A stretch of 6,444 nt of DNA from the NCBI GenBank assembly GCA_025464645.1, contig JAODGF010000146.1, forward strand, positions 1-6,444, read 5' to 3'. The notes under the pieces were generated by a model. It was not told the origin of the DNA. It searched no databases and saw nothing but the letters and a program-made list of their open reading frames with translations. The DNA is from Methanosarcinales archaeon. GTDB taxonomy: Archaea > Halobacteriota > Syntropharchaeia > Alkanophagales > Methanospirareceae. The translations under genes were made by a program, and so were the position numbers. Below are positions 6,060 through 6,444 of the stretch, piece after piece. Within the stretch, counting starts at the first letter, position 1. Each line of letters opens with the position of its first letter.

Positions 6060-6136
6060 AGACTAATTTAAATTTTAAAAATTACATAGCTATTTATTTA
6101 ATGTGCCCTACGTTTTCAACAAATGCGGAAAGAAGA
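6060..6136. promoter_or_regulatory. Divergent AT-rich promoter region between the PfkB kinase and the methyltransferase
   Basis: For the plus gene, ctaatttaaattttaaaa (6063-6080) is a TATA-like tract predicting a start near 6098. For the kinase, minus-strand attaaataaata (about 6091-6102) predicts a start near 6068, leaving a leader of only about 9 nt. This fits the lack of a Shine-Dalgarno before the kinase. Pattern evidence only. Confidence 0.4.
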
Positions 6137-6444
6137 ATGAAAAGAGCAATATTCGATGATATTGGCAGTTATCCATTGCCCGAAGGAACAACAAAGGAAT
6201 GGCTAAGAGAAGCCTTTGCTAAGGTTGAACTTCCCCGCTACAAAGGCAAGCTCTACGATATAATAAAAGATGCAATGTGGCAGAAGATAAATGCTGGTGT
6301 TGAAGTCCCTAACTATCCACAATTTCAAAATATGGTCTCTCAATTTATCGGACCAATCATGGACGAGGAGAGAACAGAAGCGCCACTGCTTATAAGAGAA
6401 GAAGAGGCTAAGATGGTCGAGATGGATGCCCTGGAGGGAATGGC
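6137..6444 (+). CDS. MetE-core (Mes-type, folate-independent) methionine synthase or related corrinoid methyltransferase, 5' part
   Basis: The first 102 codons are present before the right edge cuts the gene. The N-terminus MKRAIFDDIGSYPLPEGTT corresponds to the entry of the catalytic barrel of cobalamin-independent methionine synthase and related UROD/MtaA-superfamily methyltransferases, where an IGS(F/Y)P motif opens the domain. The N-terminal folate-binding half of bacterial MetE is absent because the protein begins directly at this motif, as in short archaeal enzymes that take methyl groups from a corrinoid to homocysteine. The following helices (LYDIIKDAMWQKINAGVEVP, then NYPQFQNMVSQFIGPIMDEE) fit the family style. 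Zinc ligands lie beyond the window, so methionine synthase versus another methyltransferase is unresolved. The ATG at 6137 is preferred; an in-frame ATG at 6101 would add twelve residues and be almost leaderless. Only a weak GGAAAG precedes 6137. Confidence 0.68.
   Translation, partial: MKRAIFDDIGSYPLPEGTTKEWLREAFAKVELPRYKGKLYDIIKDAMWQKINAGVEVPNYPQFQNMVSQFIGPIMDEERTEAPLLIREEEAKMVEMDALEGM

Noticed and set aside
1..6444. tRNA, rRNA, CRISPR array, insertion sequence or integrated element
   Set aside because: No cloverleaf-like segment, repeat-spacer pattern, terminal inverted repeats or transposase/integrase motif was seen, and nearly all bases belong to housekeeping genes.

Overview
The window is a compact archaeal chromosome segment: nine protein genes, very short intergenic gaps, no RNA gene, mobile element, repeat array or CRISPR. 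Archaeal origin is shown by a 48-residue L40e ribosomal protein, RadA recombinase with an N-terminal helix-hairpin-helix domain, archaeal-type cofactor-independent phosphoglycerate mutase (ApgM), pyruvoyl-dependent arginine decarboxylase, and BRE/TATA-like promoters instead of bacterial -35/-10 boxes. A CooC-type nickel-insertion ATPase and a short corrinoid-type (MetE-core) methyltransferase point to an anaerobic euryarchaeon with a CO dehydrogenase/acetyl-CoA synthase pathway, such as a methanogen or an ANME/Syntrophoarchaeum-like lineage. The exact lineage is inference and cannot be fixed from this window.

Layout. Positions 1-518 (minus): L40e gene followed with zero spacing (TAA directly before ATG) by cooC, which runs off the left edge. 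Positions 519-623: divergent promoter region with a palindromic TATA core that appears usable in both directions. 624-1676 (plus): aspartate-semialdehyde dehydrogenase, overlapping tail-to-tail by 8 bp with apgM (1669-2898, minus). 2899-2957: AT-rich divergent promoter region. 2958-3530 (plus): two CBS domains fused to a zinc ribbon. 3539-4486 (minus): radA. 4551-5078 (minus): pyruvoyl arginine decarboxylase, preceded 6 bp upstream by a PfkB-family kinase (5085-6059, minus), likely one transcript. 6060-6136: AT-rich divergent promoter region. 6137-6444 (plus): 5' part of a MetE-core/Mes-type methionine synthase, cut by the right edge.

The genes are mostly housekeeping: translation, metallocentre maturation, aspartate-family amino acids, gluconeogenesis, recombination, agmatine synthesis and methyl transfer to homocysteine. 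There is no evidence of a defence or mobile system. The points most worth a second look are the L40e-cooC coupling, the shared bidirectional TATA box, the same-frame pfkB/decarboxylase junction separated by two TAG codons, and the CBS-zinc-ribbon sensor of unknown ligand. I do not see a convincing novel multi-gene system here.
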